The notes: generated by a model from the letters alone, not told the origin. A stretch of DNA of 64,000 nucleotides from Mycolicibacterium moriokaense (GCF_010726085.1 NZ_AP022560.1:3286001-3350000); one strand, 5' to 3'; counted from the first letter of the stretch, positions 36,508 to 45,791 are shown. Made by a program: numbers and translations.

Positions 36508-37131
36508 TCAGACGACGCGTTCCACCATGGGCGTCAGTACCTCGTGTGCGAACCGCCGCAGTTCGGCGTCGTCCCCGAAGTCCGGGTCGGACGGCGGCAG
36601 CGAGATGTAGGTGAAGAACAGTCGGGCGAACACGTCGGCCACCCATCGCACCTGTTGCGAGGCTTGCCCCGGCGCCTCGCCGTGGATGTAGTTGGCGATG
36701 AACGCCGATCCCATCTTCAGCAGTTCGGCCGAGTCGATCGGGGCCGGCTCGACATGTCCGGCGCGCCGCAGCATCGGGTTCTCGCGGGCGAACCGCACCG
36801 CGGCGATGAACGCCTCGGCCACCCCTTCGTGGGGATCCTCGACGGCCTCGATGGCATCGGCGACGGCCGCGAGGAACCGCTGGGTCTCCCGGCGGACCAG
36901 CGCCTGGACCAGATCGTCGCGGCGTGGATAGCGGCGGTAGGCCGTCATCCGCGAGACACCCGCGCGCCGGACCACGTCCTCAACCGTAATGCGTTGCAGC
37001 CCAACGGCCGCCGCCTCGAGCAGTGCGGCGTCGAGGATGCGCTGGCTGGTCCGATCGGTCGATTCGTCCCCACTGGCTGCACCCGACGACACCGCGCCTC
37101 CGATGACCTCGATCAGCTGGGCGTCGATCAC
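36508..37131 (-). CDS. TetR-family regulator
   Basis: 207 residues. DNA-binding domain at about 28-72 (RILDAALLEAAAVGLQRITVED, SRMTAYRRYPRRDDLV). The ligand-binding domain follows. GTG start overlaps the DUF2236 stop (GTGA), so it follows that gene in an operon. Confidence 0.87.
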   Translation of the reverse strand: MIDAQLIEVIGGAVSSGAASGDESTDRTSQRILDAALLEAAAVGLQRITVEDVVRRAGVSRMTAYRRYPRRDDLVQALVRRETQRFLAAVADAIEAVEDPHEGVAEAFIAAVRFARENPMLRRAGHVEPAPIDSAELLKMGSAFIANYIHGEAPGQASQQVRWVADVFARLFFTYISLPPSDPDFGDDAELRRFAHEVLTPMVERVV

Positions 37132-38060
37132 GAGACGACCCTCGCTCGCACCCCGGCCGCCCGCTCGCGCGCGAGCTGCACGTAGGCCGGAGTGCCTACC
37201 GCCCAACGCAATTGGGCCGCGTCGAACCGCAGTGCGGGCCCGATGAGCCGGCGGGTCAGTGCGGATGGCCTGTCGTAGACGATGAGCTCGCGCGCCCATG
37301 ACGGTGCTCGACTCATACCGGCGTAGATGGCGAATCGGTGCAACTGCCGATCGACCGGCGCGGGCAGGTCGGGGAAGAACGGTGACGTCATCAGGAAGTC
37401 GATGAACTCCCGCGTCTGCGCGTTCACGCTCAGCCTGGGCCGCATCGACTCGACATAGTCCTCGAGTTCGGCGACCGTCGTGGGCACCCAGTCGGCGCCG
37501 CCCATGCGGCCGATGACCGCCTGCTCGGACAGATAGCGGTCCTGCTCCTCGCGTGACAGCGGGCGCACGGTGTCTTCGTAGGTCCGCAGGATCATCCACG
37601 GGATGCAGGTGTGCACCCACGCGATCAACTCCGGATCGAGCGCCCGGTACGGCACGCCGTCGGGACGGATGCCGTTGACGAACGAGTGCACGTGTTTGAC
37701 GCGCTCGATGACGCGGGTGGCGGCCTCGGTGTTGCCGAACGTAGTGGTGAGTACGTAGCCCAAGGTGGCGCGGGCCCGCTGGAACGGGTCCTCGCGGTAG
37801 TTGGACAGATCCTGGACACCCGCGACGACGGACGGATGCAGGATCTCCAGCACGATCGCGGGCAGCCCGGCCTGCGAGACCGAGGCCAGGTCGGCGTTGA
37901 TCTCCCAGGACATGCTGTCCGGCCCGATCAGCCCGGGATCGCCGGGCGGTCCGCCGTACACCGCCGGATCGTCGTGTCGGCCCGCACCCTTCTCGAAGTC
38001 CTCGACGATGCGATGGCGAAGCCTCTCGACGCCACGCTTCGGTAGAAATGTGACACTCAC
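37128..38060 (-). CDS. DUF2236 (MpaB/latex-clearing-like) oxygenase family protein
   Basis: 310 residues. The family uses a b-type haem in known members such as rubber oxygenase Lcp. Motifs: EILHPSVVAGV with a conserved His, HTCIPW, and RLSVNAQTREF. GTG start; a -10 TATAGAT ends about seven bases upstream, so translation may be leaderless. Possible oxidative cleavage of a polyisoprenoid or lipid. Confidence 0.83.
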   Translation of the reverse strand: MSVTFLPKRGVERLRHRIVEDFEKGAGRHDDPAVYGGPPGDPGLIGPDSMSWEINADLASVSQAGLPAIVLEILHPSVVAGVQDLSNYREDPFQRARATLGYVLTTTFGNTEAATRVIERVKHVHSFVNGIRPDGVPYRALDPELIAWVHTCIPWMILRTYEDTVRPLSREEQDRYLSEQAVIGRMGGADWVPTTVAELEDYVESMRPRLSVNAQTREFIDFLMTSPFFPDLPAPVDRQLHRFAIYAGMSRAPSWARELIVYDRPSALTRRLIGPALRFDAAQLRWAVGTPAYVQLARERAAGVRARVVS

Positions 38061-38066
38061 CCCATC

Positions 38067-38073
38067 ATCTATA
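38067..38073 (-). promoter_or_regulatory. -10 element for leaderless DUF2236 transcript
   Basis: TATAGAT on the minus strand, placed so that transcription would start at or next to the GTG at 38060. No good -35 seen. Confidence 0.35.
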
Positions 38074-38163
38074 CCACTGTTAGGTGAAGCGGCAGGTCAT
38101 GACCATCGATCTACCCGTGAGTAACCTGGAGTGGTTGTGTCCATCGGTTTGAGGAGGCCATCG

Positions 38164-39726
38164 GTGACGGCTGAGGCCAACACGCGGCGCGTCGCAGACG
38201 ACCGGCCCGTCGTCGAAACCACCCACGGCCCGGTCCGGGGTGTCGACAACGGAACGGTCAAGGCGTGGAAGGGCATTCGCTACGCCGCCCCGCCCGTGTC
38301 AGACCTGCGGTTCCGGGCCCCGGTGGGTCCCGAACGGTGGTCGGAACCGGCCGACGCGACGAAGGTCGGCCCGGTCTGCCCGCAGCCCACGGACCCGAGG
38401 ATCCCGATCGACCTCGGTGCGCCGCAGGGCGACGACTGCCTGACGTTGAACGTGTGGGCGTCCTCGGACACCGAGGCGGGCGACGCCAAGCCGGTCATGG
38501 TGTGGCTGCACGGCGGCGCCTACATCCTCGGGTCGTCGGCGCAGTCGCTCTATCACGGCGCTGCGCTGGCCGAAAGCGGCGACGCGGTGATCGTCACCCT
38601 CAACTACCGGCTGGGCGCACTCGGATTCTTGGATCTGTCCTCGTTCGGCGACGGATTCGACACCAACCTCGGACTGCGTGACGCGCTGTTCGCGCTGCAA
38701 TGGGTGCGCGACAACATCGCGGCATTCGGGGGAGACCCGGACCGGGTGACCCTGTTCGGCGAGTCGGCGGGCGCGGGCATGGTGACCACGTTGCTGGCCA
38801 GCCCAGCCGCCGCGGGGCTGTTCTCCGCGGCGATCGCCCAGAGTTCGCCCGCCACCTCGATTTACGACCGCGAGCGGGGACGCCGCACCGCCGAACTGTT
38901 TCTCGACGCGCTGGGCGTCGGACGCGATGAGGTCCAGAGCCTGTCCGAGATGCCGATCGCCGCGGTCCTCGCCGCCTCCAAGAAGGTCTTCGACGAGGTA
39001 CCCGTTCGCACGCCGGGCACGCTGGCGTTCGCGCCGATCATCGATGGGGACGTCGTCCCGGCGCATCCCGTCAGGCTCGCCAGGGAGGGGCGCACCCATC
39101 CCGTCCCGCTGATCATCGGCACCAACAAGCACGAGGCCTCGCTGTTCCGCTGGATGAAATCGCCGCTGATGCCGATCACCCCGCCCGCGCTGCGGGCGAT
39201 GTTCAACGAGATCGCCTCCGAGCAGCCGGCCCTGCAGCTGCCCAGCGAAGCCCAGATCCGGAGCACGTACCGCGGTCGGCCCAAGACGATCGGCATGGGC
39301 GTGGCCCGCGACATCGGGTTCCGGATGCCGTCGATCTGGTTCGCCGAGGGCCACCGCGACGTCGCGCCGGTGTACCTCTACCGCTTCGACTTCGCGACCC
39401 CGATGCTGCGCGTGCTTCGTCTCGGGGCGGCCCACGCCACCGAGTTGCCGTATGTATGGGGCAATCTCGTCGCGGGACCGAAGGACCCGACGTTCAAACT
39501 CGGTGGGCTGAAGGCGGGCAAGACCGTTTCAGCGCGGCTGCGCAGCCGCTGGCTGAACTTCGCGAAGAGCGGCGAGCCGACCGCGTCCGCCGCGGACGCG
39601 CAGTGGCGGTCCTACCGCAAGGAGGACCGCGCGACGCTGGTGATCGACGCGGCCGAGAAGGTGGTCGAGGACCTGGACCGCGATGTGCGCCTGGCCTGGG
39701 GCGACGAGGTGCTTCACTTCCGCTAG
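38164..39726 (+). CDS. Type B carboxylesterase
   Basis: 520 residues. Oxyanion-hole motif WLHGGAY, nucleophile Ser201 in FGESAGAG, later acid, and His in AAHATELPYVWGN. Hydrolyses carboxylic esters; no signal peptide seen, so probably cytoplasmic. GTG start chosen because GAGGAGG lies just upstream (VTAEANTRRV). Confidence 0.9.
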   Translation: MTAEANTRRVADDRPVVETTHGPVRGVDNGTVKAWKGIRYAAPPVSDLRFRAPVGPERWSEPADATKVGPVCPQPTDPRIPIDLGAPQGDDCLTLNVWASSDTEAGDAKPVMVWLHGGAYILGSSAQSLYHGAALAESGDAVIVTLNYRLGALGFLDLSSFGDGFDTNLGLRDALFALQWVRDNIAAFGGDPDRVTLFGESAGAGMVTTLLASPAAAGLFSAAIAQSSPATSIYDRERGRRTAELFLDALGVGRDEVQSLSEMPIAAVLAASKKVFDEVPVRTPGTLAFAPIIDGDVVPAHPVRLAREGRTHPVPLIIGTNKHEASLFRWMKSPLMPITPPALRAMFNEIASEQPALQLPSEAQIRSTYRGRPKTIGMGVARDIGFRMPSIWFAEGHRDVAPVYLYRFDFATPMLRVLRLGAAHATELPYVWGNLVAGPKDPTFKLGGLKAGKTVSARLRSRWLNFAKSGEPTASAADAQWRSYRKEDRATLVIDAAEKVVEDLDRDVRLAWGDEVLHFR

Positions 39727-39757
39727 GTCGTAAGCTTTTTTGCGAGGAGGTGTCACC

Positions 39758-40681
39758 GTGGACTCGAACGGCGTGCTGTCGCACGTGTTACCGCCGTTGA
39801 TGCACGACCCGGTGACCTTTGCGATCCCGTTCTTCCTGATCGCGCTGATCATCGAATGGGTCGCCGCGGGCAAGCTCGCCCATGACGAGGCTGAACGCCC
39901 GCCTAACGGGGCGTACCTCAAACCGGATGCGTGGGCGAGCATCAGCATGGGGCTGGTGTCGATCTTCACCAGCGGCGTGCTGAACGCCGTCGCGCTGATC
40001 GGCTATGCCGCGCTCTACGTCTACGTCGCGCCCTGGCACCTGCCCGGGAACGCTTGGTACACGTGGGTGATCGCGATCGTCGGAGTCGACGTCCTGTACT
40101 ACGTCTATCACCGGATCGCGCACCGGGTGCGTCTGGTCTGGGCGACGCATCAGGCGCATCACTCCAGCCAGTACTTCAACTTCGCGACGGCGCTGCGCCA
40201 GAAGTGGAACATCAGCGGCGACGTCTTCCTGCGGGCCCTGCTCCCGCTGTTCGGGGTGCCGCCCTGGATGGTGTTCGCCAGCTTCTCGATCAACCTCATC
40301 TACCAGTTCTGGATTCACACCGAGCGCATCGGAAAGCTCTGGCGCCCAATCGAGTTCGTCTTCAACACGCCGTCGCATCACCGTGTCCACCACGGGATGG
40401 ACAAGCAGTATCTCGACAAGAACTACGGCGGCATCTTCATCCTCTGGGACCGGCTGTTCGGCAGCTTCCAGGCCGAGACCACCCGGCCGAACTACGGTTT
40501 GACCAAACAGGTGGACACCTACAACATCTGGACGCTGCAAACCCACGAGTATGTGGCCATCTTCCGCGACGTCCGGCGCGCCACCCGGTGGCGCGACAAG
40601 CTGGGCTACGCGTTCGGCCCGCCGGGCTGGGAGCCCGCCCGTCGCCCTGCGGAGGCCGGCGCCGCCGAGGTCCGCGTCTAG
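39758..40681 (+). CDS. Sterol desaturase-family di-iron membrane protein (Erg3-like)
   Basis: 307 residues with about four to five membrane helices. Three His clusters bind the di-iron: HRIAH, HQAHH, HHRVHH. Fatty-acid-hydroxylase family; M. tuberculosis Rv1814 (Erg3, C5 sterol desaturase) is the likely orthologue by position. GTG start with GAGGAGG nine bases upstream. The substrate in a sterol-poor bacterium is unclear; a lipid hydroxylation or imported-sterol role is inferred. Confidence 0.87.
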   Translation: MDSNGVLSHVLPPLMHDPVTFAIPFFLIALIIEWVAAGKLAHDEAERPPNGAYLKPDAWASISMGLVSIFTSGVLNAVALIGYAALYVYVAPWHLPGNAWYTWVIAIVGVDVLYYVYHRIAHRVRLVWATHQAHHSSQYFNFATALRQKWNISGDVFLRALLPLFGVPPWMVFASFSINLIYQFWIHTERIGKLWRPIEFVFNTPSHHRVHHGMDKQYLDKNYGGIFILWDRLFGSFQAETTRPNYGLTKQVDTYNIWTLQTHEYVAIFRDVRRATRWRDKLGYAFGPPGWEPARRPAEAGAAEVRV

Positions 40682-40724
40682 GGTTTTTCGGCGCCGACGC
40701 CGTCGGCCCCGTAGTCTCCGCCAT

Positions 40725-42131
40725 GTGGAAACGGTGTTCGATGCCCCCGTCGACCCCGCGCTGGTCGAACGTTCGCTTGCGGCAACCACGTTCGGCTCGA
40801 TGTGGCTGGACATTCCAAGGCCGGTCTACCCCCCGCTGAACACCTCGGTCAGCTGTGACCTCCTGGTGGTCGGTGGTGGTTACACCGGGCTGTGGACGGC
40901 CCTGCACGCGGCCGAGCGCAATCCCGGCCGCAAGATCGTCCTCATCGAGGCGCACCGTGTCGGCTGGGCGGCCTCGGGGCGCAACGGCGGTTTCGTCGAC
41001 GCCAGCCTGACGCACGGTGCCGAGAACGGAAAGTCGCGCTGGCCCAACGAGTTCGACACGCTCGAGAAGCTCGGCATGGCGAACCTCGACGGTATGCAGT
41101 CCGACATCGAGCGCCTCGGCCTCAACACGGAGTGGCAGCGCACCGGGATGCTCTCGGTGGCCACCGAACCACATCAGGTCGACTGGCTGCGCGAGGCCGC
41201 CGACGCCGGCGAAGGCCGCTTCCTCGATGCGCAGCAGGTCCGCGCGGAGGCCGACTCGCCGACCTACCTCGCGGGCCTGTTCAGCCCGGACACCTGCGCC
41301 ATCGTCCATCCGGCCAGGCTGGCGCTCGAACTCGCCCGCGCAAGTGCCGAAGCGGGCGTGCAGATCTATGAGGGCACCAACGCCACCGGCCTGCAATCCG
41401 ACGGCGGCACACTGCGCGTCGCCACTGCGACGTCGACCATCACCGCGCGCCAGGTGGTGCTGGCGACGAACGTCTTTCCGAGCCTGCTGCGGCGAAATCG
41501 GCTGCGCATCGTCCCGGTCTACGACTACGTCCTGGCCACCGAACCGCTCACCGATGAGCAGCTGGCCCGTATCGGGTGGCAGGGCAGGCAGGGAATCGGC
41601 GACTGCGCCAACCAGTTCCACTACTACCGCCTGACCGTGGACAACCGCATCGTCTGGGGCGGCTACGACGCCGTCTACCACTTCGGCCGCAAGGTGAATC
41701 CGGCCTACGAGGACCGGCCGGCGACGTACCGTCGCCTCGCCGCGCATTTCTTCATCACCTTCCCGCAGCTCGAGGACGTCCGGTTCTCGCACCGCTGGGC
41801 CGGGGCCATCGACACCAACACGCGGTTCTGTGCGCACTGGGGGACTGCCCACGACGGCCGGGTCGCGTATGTGAACGGGTTCACCGGACTCGGGGTGGGC
41901 GCGGCCAGGTTCGCCGCCGACGTCTGCCTCGACCTGCTCGAGGGTGCGTGCACTCCGCGTACCGAACTGCAGATGGTGCGGGAGAAGCCGCTGCCGTTCC
42001 CGCCCGAACCCTTCGCGAGCATCGGCATCCAGGCGACGCGGTGGTCGCTCGATCGCGCCGATCACTCGGCCGGCCGCCGAAACATCTTCCTACGCACGCT
42101 GGACGCGTTGGGCCTCGGGTTCGACTCCTGA
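40725..42131 (+). CDS. FAD-dependent amine/D-amino-acid oxidase-like protein
   Basis: 468 residues, DAO fold. FAD motif LLVVGGGYTGLWTALHAAE, GWAASGRNGGF, and C-terminal GFTGLGVGAARFAADV. The GTG start (VETVFDAPVD) has no clear ribosome site. Oxidises a secondary or primary amine; related to gamma-glutamylputrescine oxidases. The following 188 bases hold no recognised motif. Confidence 0.85.
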   Translation: METVFDAPVDPALVERSLAATTFGSMWLDIPRPVYPPLNTSVSCDLLVVGGGYTGLWTALHAAERNPGRKIVLIEAHRVGWAASGRNGGFVDASLTHGAENGKSRWPNEFDTLEKLGMANLDGMQSDIERLGLNTEWQRTGMLSVATEPHQVDWLREAADAGEGRFLDAQQVRAEADSPTYLAGLFSPDTCAIVHPARLALELARASAEAGVQIYEGTNATGLQSDGGTLRVATATSTITARQVVLATNVFPSLLRRNRLRIVPVYDYVLATEPLTDEQLARIGWQGRQGIGDCANQFHYYRLTVDNRIVWGGYDAVYHFGRKVNPAYEDRPATYRRLAAHFFITFPQLEDVRFSHRWAGAIDTNTRFCAHWGTAHDGRVAYVNGFTGLGVGAARFAADVCLDLLEGACTPRTELQMVREKPLPFPPEPFASIGIQATRWSLDRADHSAGRRNIFLRTLDALGLGFDS

Positions 42132-42319
42132 CGCACCCCCGGCGCGGCCGTCGTTGCCACTCTGTAACGTCTTCGTGATCCGCGCCGATGGGGTGGGAGT
42201 AGGGACGACGTCGTTCGGTTGCTCCTGGTCGGGCGTGGTTATCGGGTTATCTCACTCGGCCTGTGAGCAGCGCTCTACGTCGGTACCCTTTACACACTTG
42301 AGACCCAAGGGGGGGCGAC

Positions 42320-43000
42320 ATGCGCCGACGGTGGTTACGAGTAGTCGCTGCGGCCGCGGCGCCGGTTGTCGCGCTCGTTCTCCCGGTCATGCCGGTCGGC
42401 GCCGATCCGGGAGTCGTCGTGTTCCCGGGTATGGAGGTCATCCAGGGCACCAACGCGTGCACCGTGGGATTCGTCGATACGCAGGCGCGGGTCGCCTACA
42501 CCGCGGGCCATTGCCGCGGGGACGGCAGCGTGCTCGACCGGGGGCGCAGGTTCATCGGTCAGCAGGGGGCGTTCCGTGACAACACACCCAACGGCGCGAC
42601 CATCGACACCAACCATCAGATCACCGACTGGGAGGCCATCAACCTGGCCTCCGACGTCACGGTCAACAACGTGCTGCCCCGGGGTCTGGTGCTCGTTTCC
42701 GATCCCGCGATAGTCCCCACGCCCGGTCTGGCGGTGTGCCACTTCGGTGTCGTCACGGGGGAGAGCTGCGGGAACATCCAGGCCGTGTACAACGGCTGGT
42801 TCACGATGGCCAACGGCGTGGTGAGTCAGAAGGGCGACTCCGGCGGGCCGGTCTACTCGGTCACCCCGGACGGTCGGGCCGCGATCGTCGGCATGTTCAA
42901 CAGCACCTGGGGACAGTTCCCCGCCGCGGTGTCCTGGCACATCACCAGCCAGCAGGCACAGCAGGACGTCATCTCCGCGATGAACGCGCCTGCCCGCTAG
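42320..43000 (+). CDS. Secreted S1-type serine peptidase (Rv1815-like)
   Basis: 226 residues. Signal peptide 1-28 (RRRWLRVVAAAAAPVVALVL, cleavage near VGA-DP). Chymotrypsin-like triad by motif: His64 (TAGHC), Asp103 (TDWEAI) and Ser174 (GDSGGP). Cys140 and Cys150 may pair. Exported to the wall or medium; natural substrate unknown. GGGGGGCG precedes the ATG. Its stop overlaps the opposite gene in a CTAG. Confidence 0.87.
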   Translation: MRRRWLRVVAAAAAPVVALVLPVMPVGADPGVVVFPGMEVIQGTNACTVGFVDTQARVAYTAGHCRGDGSVLDRGRRFIGQQGAFRDNTPNGATIDTNHQITDWEAINLASDVTVNNVLPRGLVLVSDPAIVPTPGLAVCHFGVVTGESCGNIQAVYNGWFTMANGVVSQKGDSGGPVYSVTPDGRAAIVGMFNSTWGQFPAAVSWHITSQQAQQDVISAMNAPAR

Positions 43001-43437
43001 CGCCGGAGTTCGAACACCGGGATCGAGGGCGCGGTCGCGCGCAGTTCGGCGTCCGACGATTGTGGCGTCAGCCCGCCGACATGGCCCTTGACCTCCCAGA
43101 ACCACCGGTCGAGATAGCGCTTCAACAACGCCGGCTTGGCGTCGTCGGGCACCTCGGCGATGCCGACTTCGCGGGTGCGCCACCGAGGACCCATCTCGAT
43201 GCGGCCTGCCGCCCTCGCATTGCGCACCCACTGGGTGTTTCCGCGGGGTGAGACCACGTAGTCGCGGCCGTCGACGGACAACAGGTTGACCACCACCCCG
43301 CGCCGCTTTCCGGTCTTGCGGCCGCGCACCCGGATCGCCATCGTGCCTGCGACGCTGATTCCGACCTCGGCCAGCAGCCGGAACAGTTGGTTGAAAGCCC
43401 GGGCAGCCGGTGTGGGCTGGTCGTAGCGGGTTGTCAT
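42997..43437 (-). CDS. DUF385/F420-type nitroreductase-family protein
   Basis: 146 residues. Split-barrel fold of the Ddn/DUF385 family (IRVRGRKTGKRRGVVVNLL, DYVVSPRGNTQWVRNARA). Likely binds F420 and reduces or binds a quinone or small hydrophobic compound. ATG with GGAGA upstream. Divergent from a TetR gene, with one of the twin operators between its start and the TetR start. Confidence 0.84.
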   Translation of the reverse strand: MTTRYDQPTPAARAFNQLFRLLAEVGISVAGTMAIRVRGRKTGKRRGVVVNLLSVDGRDYVVSPRGNTQWVRNARAAGRIEMGPRWRTREVGIAEVPDDAKPALLKRYLDRWFWEVKGHVGGLTPQSSDAELRATAPSIPVFELRR

Positions 43438-43455
43438 CAGGTTCTCCTCAACTGT

Positions 43456-43516
43456 GAGAGCAGTGCTCTCTTTCGAGAGTGCCACGCGGTCGGGAGAATT
43501 TCAAGAGCAGTGCTCT
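43456..43516. promoter_or_regulatory. Twin TetR operators
   Basis: GAGAGCAGTGCTCTC at 43456-43470 and AGAGCAGTGCTCT at 43504-43516. Both are palindromes centred on the same G and share the 13-bp AGAGCAGTGCTCT. They stand 47 bases apart, one near each divergent gene, which fits repression of both by the TetR protein. Confidence 0.75.
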
Positions 43517-43537
43517 CATTTATGCGACACTGGCGCG

Positions 43538-44215
43538 ATGGGTAAGCGGCAGGACACTCGCGAACGGATCGAGGCCCAGATCATCGAGCTGGGCCGCCGC
43601 CATCTGGTCACCGAGGGCGCGGCCGGTCTCTCGCTGCGTGCCATCGCACGTGATCTCGGAATGGTGTCGTCGGCGGTGTACCGGTACGTGGCCAGTCGCG
43701 ACGAACTGCTGACACTGCTGCTCGTCGACGCTTATACGGAGCTGGCCGATGCGGTGGACGAAGCCGGCGCGGCCGAAGCGTCGTGGCGTGACCGGCTGCA
43801 TGCGATGGCCCACGCCGCCCGCGCGTGGGCGGTTGCTCACCCCGCGCGGTGGGCCTTGCTGTACGGCAGCCCGGTGCCTGGTTACCGCGCACCGGCGGAG
43901 CGGACCGTCGGCCCGGGTACCCGGGTGGTGGGCGCGCTGTTCGACGCCGTCGGTGCCGGGATCGAGGCAGGCGACGTCTCGAAGACCGAAGTCGTTGTGC
44001 CGCAGCCCTTGTCGTCGGACTACGACGGAGTGCGCGAGGAGTTCGACTTCTCCGGCGACGACTCCGCGCTCGCCAAATGCTTCCTGCTGTGGGCGGGCCT
44101 CATCGGAGCGATCAGCCTCGAGGTCTTCGGACAGTACGGACAGGACACGCTCACCGATCCGGCCGTCGCCTTCGACGTCCAGGTGAAACTGCTGATCGAG
44201 ATGCTCACGAAATAA
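43538..44215 (+). CDS. TetR-family regulator with WHG-type C-terminus (Rv1816-like)
   Basis: 225 residues. HTH region LSLRAIARDLGMVSSAVYRYV (helix 2-3 core ARDLGMVSSAVYRY). C-terminal domain (HAARAWAVAHPARWALLYGSPVPGY in short pieces) is of the type common in mycobacterial lipid regulators. Controls itself and the DUF385 gene through the twin palindromes. ATG at 43538; longer frames would cross the operators. Confidence 0.88.
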   Translation: MGKRQDTRERIEAQIIELGRRHLVTEGAAGLSLRAIARDLGMVSSAVYRYVASRDELLTLLLVDAYTELADAVDEAGAAEASWRDRLHAMAHAARAWAVAHPARWALLYGSPVPGYRAPAERTVGPGTRVVGALFDAVGAGIEAGDVSKTEVVVPQPLSSDYDGVREEFDFSGDDSALAKCFLLWAGLIGAISLEVFGQYGQDTLTDPAVAFDVQVKLLIEMLTK

Positions 44216-44225
44216 TTCAGTATTG

Positions 44226-44237
44226 ACTTATATAAGT
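44226..44237. promoter_or_regulatory. ArsR operator candidate
   Basis: ACTTATATAAGT, a perfect 12-bp palindrome overlapping a TTGACT -35 (44223-44228), 20 bases before the ArsR start. Confidence 0.5.
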
Positions 44238-44257
44238 TGAGACTTTAATTTGGTGGA

Positions 44258-44605
44258 GTGCACGCGTTCGACGTACTCGGCGATCCGGTACGCCGGCGCA
44301 TTCTCGAACTACTGGCCGAGGGTGAGCAGTCGGCGGGGGCCATCGGTGCGCAGATCCAGGCCGAGTTCGCGATAAGCCAGCCCGCGGTGTCGCAACACCT
44401 GAAGGTGTTGCGGGAGAACGGGTTCACGTCGGTGCGTCCGGACGGCCAACGCAGGCTGTACGCGGTCAACGGTGCGGCGCTGCGCGACGTCGACGAGTGG
44501 CTGGACGGCTTCCGTCGCTTCTGGGCGCCCCACCTGGACGCCCTGGCGACCGAGATCGCGCGCGGTAAGCGACAACGCAGAAACCAAGGAGGACAACGTG
44601 ACTGA
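44258..44605 (+). CDS. ArsR-family regulator
   Basis: 115 residues, winged HTH (VRRRILELLAEGEQSAGAI, ISQPAVSQHLKVLRENG). No Cys metal-binding motif, so metal sensing is unlikely; it belongs to the group that controls AHSA1 proteins. GTG start. Overlaps the AHSA1 gene by eight bases. Confidence 0.9.
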   Translation: MHAFDVLGDPVRRRILELLAEGEQSAGAIGAQIQAEFAISQPAVSQHLKVLRENGFTSVRPDGQRRLYAVNGAALRDVDEWLDGFRRFWAPHLDALATEIARGKRQRRNQGGQRD

Positions 44606-45233
44606 GGTAGACGTCGAGCATCAGATCAAGGCCGTCGAACGCAAGTTGGGCACCCGCATCATCGATGCGAAAGAGGCGCACGTCGTCACCATCAGTCAGT
44701 CCTATGAGACCGACCAGGATGATTTGTGGGACGCCGTCACGAACATCGAGCGCATACCGAGGTGGCTGATGCCGATCACCGGCGAGCTCACGGTCGGCGG
44801 CAAGTATCAGTTGGAGGGACAGGCCGGCGGCACCATCCTCACCTGCGACCCGCCGAAGAACTTCACGGCGACTTGGGAATTCGGCGGTGGTGTCAGCTGG
44901 ATCGACGTCACGGTCACCGCCGATGGGTCGGACCGCGCGCGCCTGGTGATCGAGCACATCGCCCATGTCGACGACCACTGGGAGCAGTTCGGGCCGGGCG
45001 CCGTCGGGATGGGCTGGGATTCGATGCTGCTCGGCCTGGCGATCCATCTGTCCACCGGCGAGGCCATCGACCCGTCGTTCGGCCAGCAGTGGATCGTCAC
45101 CGACGATGGGAAGCGCTTCCTCGCGCTGTCGGGCGAAAGGTGGCGCGACGCGAACGTGGCGTTCGGGACCGATCCGGCGATGGCCAGTGCGATGGCCGAG
45201 CGGTGTCTGAAGGCCTACCTCGGCGAGGAATAG
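44598..45233 (+). CDS. AHSA1/SRPBCC-domain protein
   Basis: 211 residues. AHSA1 core (SQSYETDQDDLWDAVTNIERIPRWLMPI; GGTILTCDPPKNFTATWE). GTG with GGAGGA upstream. ArsR-AHSA1 pairs are common in mycobacteria; the role is unknown, perhaps binding a toxic hydrophobic compound. The last 45 residues extend past the usual core. Confidence 0.85.
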   Translation: MTEVDVEHQIKAVERKLGTRIIDAKEAHVVTISQSYETDQDDLWDAVTNIERIPRWLMPITGELTVGGKYQLEGQAGGTILTCDPPKNFTATWEFGGGVSWIDVTVTADGSDRARLVIEHIAHVDDHWEQFGPGAVGMGWDSMLLGLAIHLSTGEAIDPSFGQQWIVTDDGKRFLALSGERWRDANVAFGTDPAMASAMAERCLKAYLGEE

Positions 45234-45247
45234 CAGGCGAGCAGAAA

Positions 45248-45263
45248 CTAGAACACGTTCTAG
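45248..45263. promoter_or_regulatory. KstR operator
   Basis: CTAGAACACGTTCTAG is a perfect palindrome and fits the published KstR core TnnAACnnGTTnnA. KstR represses cholesterol-catabolism genes in mycobacteria until cholesterol-derived acyl-CoA is present. It lies 33 bases before the VOC gene, placing the VOC/flavoprotein operon in the regulon. Confidence 0.85.
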
Positions 45264-45296
45264 CCATCCGGTGCGGCGGGGGATATCCTCGACGCG

Positions 45297-45791
45297 ATGC
45301 TTGCCCAGACACCTGTCCAGATTGCGTGGGTGACGCGGGACCTCGACGCCACCGAAAAGGCGCTGACCGCCATGCTGGGCGCCAGGAAGTGGGTACGGGT
45401 GCCCGATGTCCACTTCACGCCCGACACGTGTACCTACCGCGGGCGCCCGGCCGATTTCACCGCGCACATCTCGTTCAGCTACGCCGGTGACACCCAGCTC
45501 GAGCTGATCGCACCGCAGAGCGGTGTCAGCGTGTACTCGGAGTTCCTCGACACTGCAGGGCCCGGACTGCACCACATCTGCCTCGAGGCGCTCGATTCAC
45601 CCGCCTTCGACGCCGCACTGCGTGACGCAGAACGCGACGGCACACCCGTGGTGCAGCAGGGCGTCATGCCGGGAGGCATGCGGTTCGCCTACCTGTCCGC
45701 CGCCGACGCAGGCGTGCCCTACATCGAGATCGCCGATATCCCCGGCGAAATCAAGGCCTTCTTCGACTACGTGAAACAGGAGCAACAGTGA
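45297..45791 (+). CDS. VOC (glyoxalase-like) protein
   Basis: 164 residues. Begins VQIAWVTRDLDATEKALTAMLG and repeats the beta-alpha-beta unit; GLHHICLEA and PYIEIADI give possible metal ligands His and Glu. VOC proteins include dioxygenases, isomerases and epimerases. The KstR box upstream and coupling to a KstD-like flavoprotein (GTGA) point to steroid metabolism. Confidence 0.84.
   Translation: MLAQTPVQIAWVTRDLDATEKALTAMLGARKWVRVPDVHFTPDTCTYRGRPADFTAHISFSYAGDTQLELIAPQSGVSVYSEFLDTAGPGLHHICLEALDSPAFDAALRDAERDGTPVVQQGVMPGGMRFAYLSAADAGVPYIEIADIPGEIKAFFDYVKQEQQ

Noticed and set aside
40437..42065. Long open frame antisense to the sterol desaturase and FAD oxidase
   Set aside because: Low-complexity, Arg/Asp/Gly-rich translation with no motif; both sense genes have intact family motifs.
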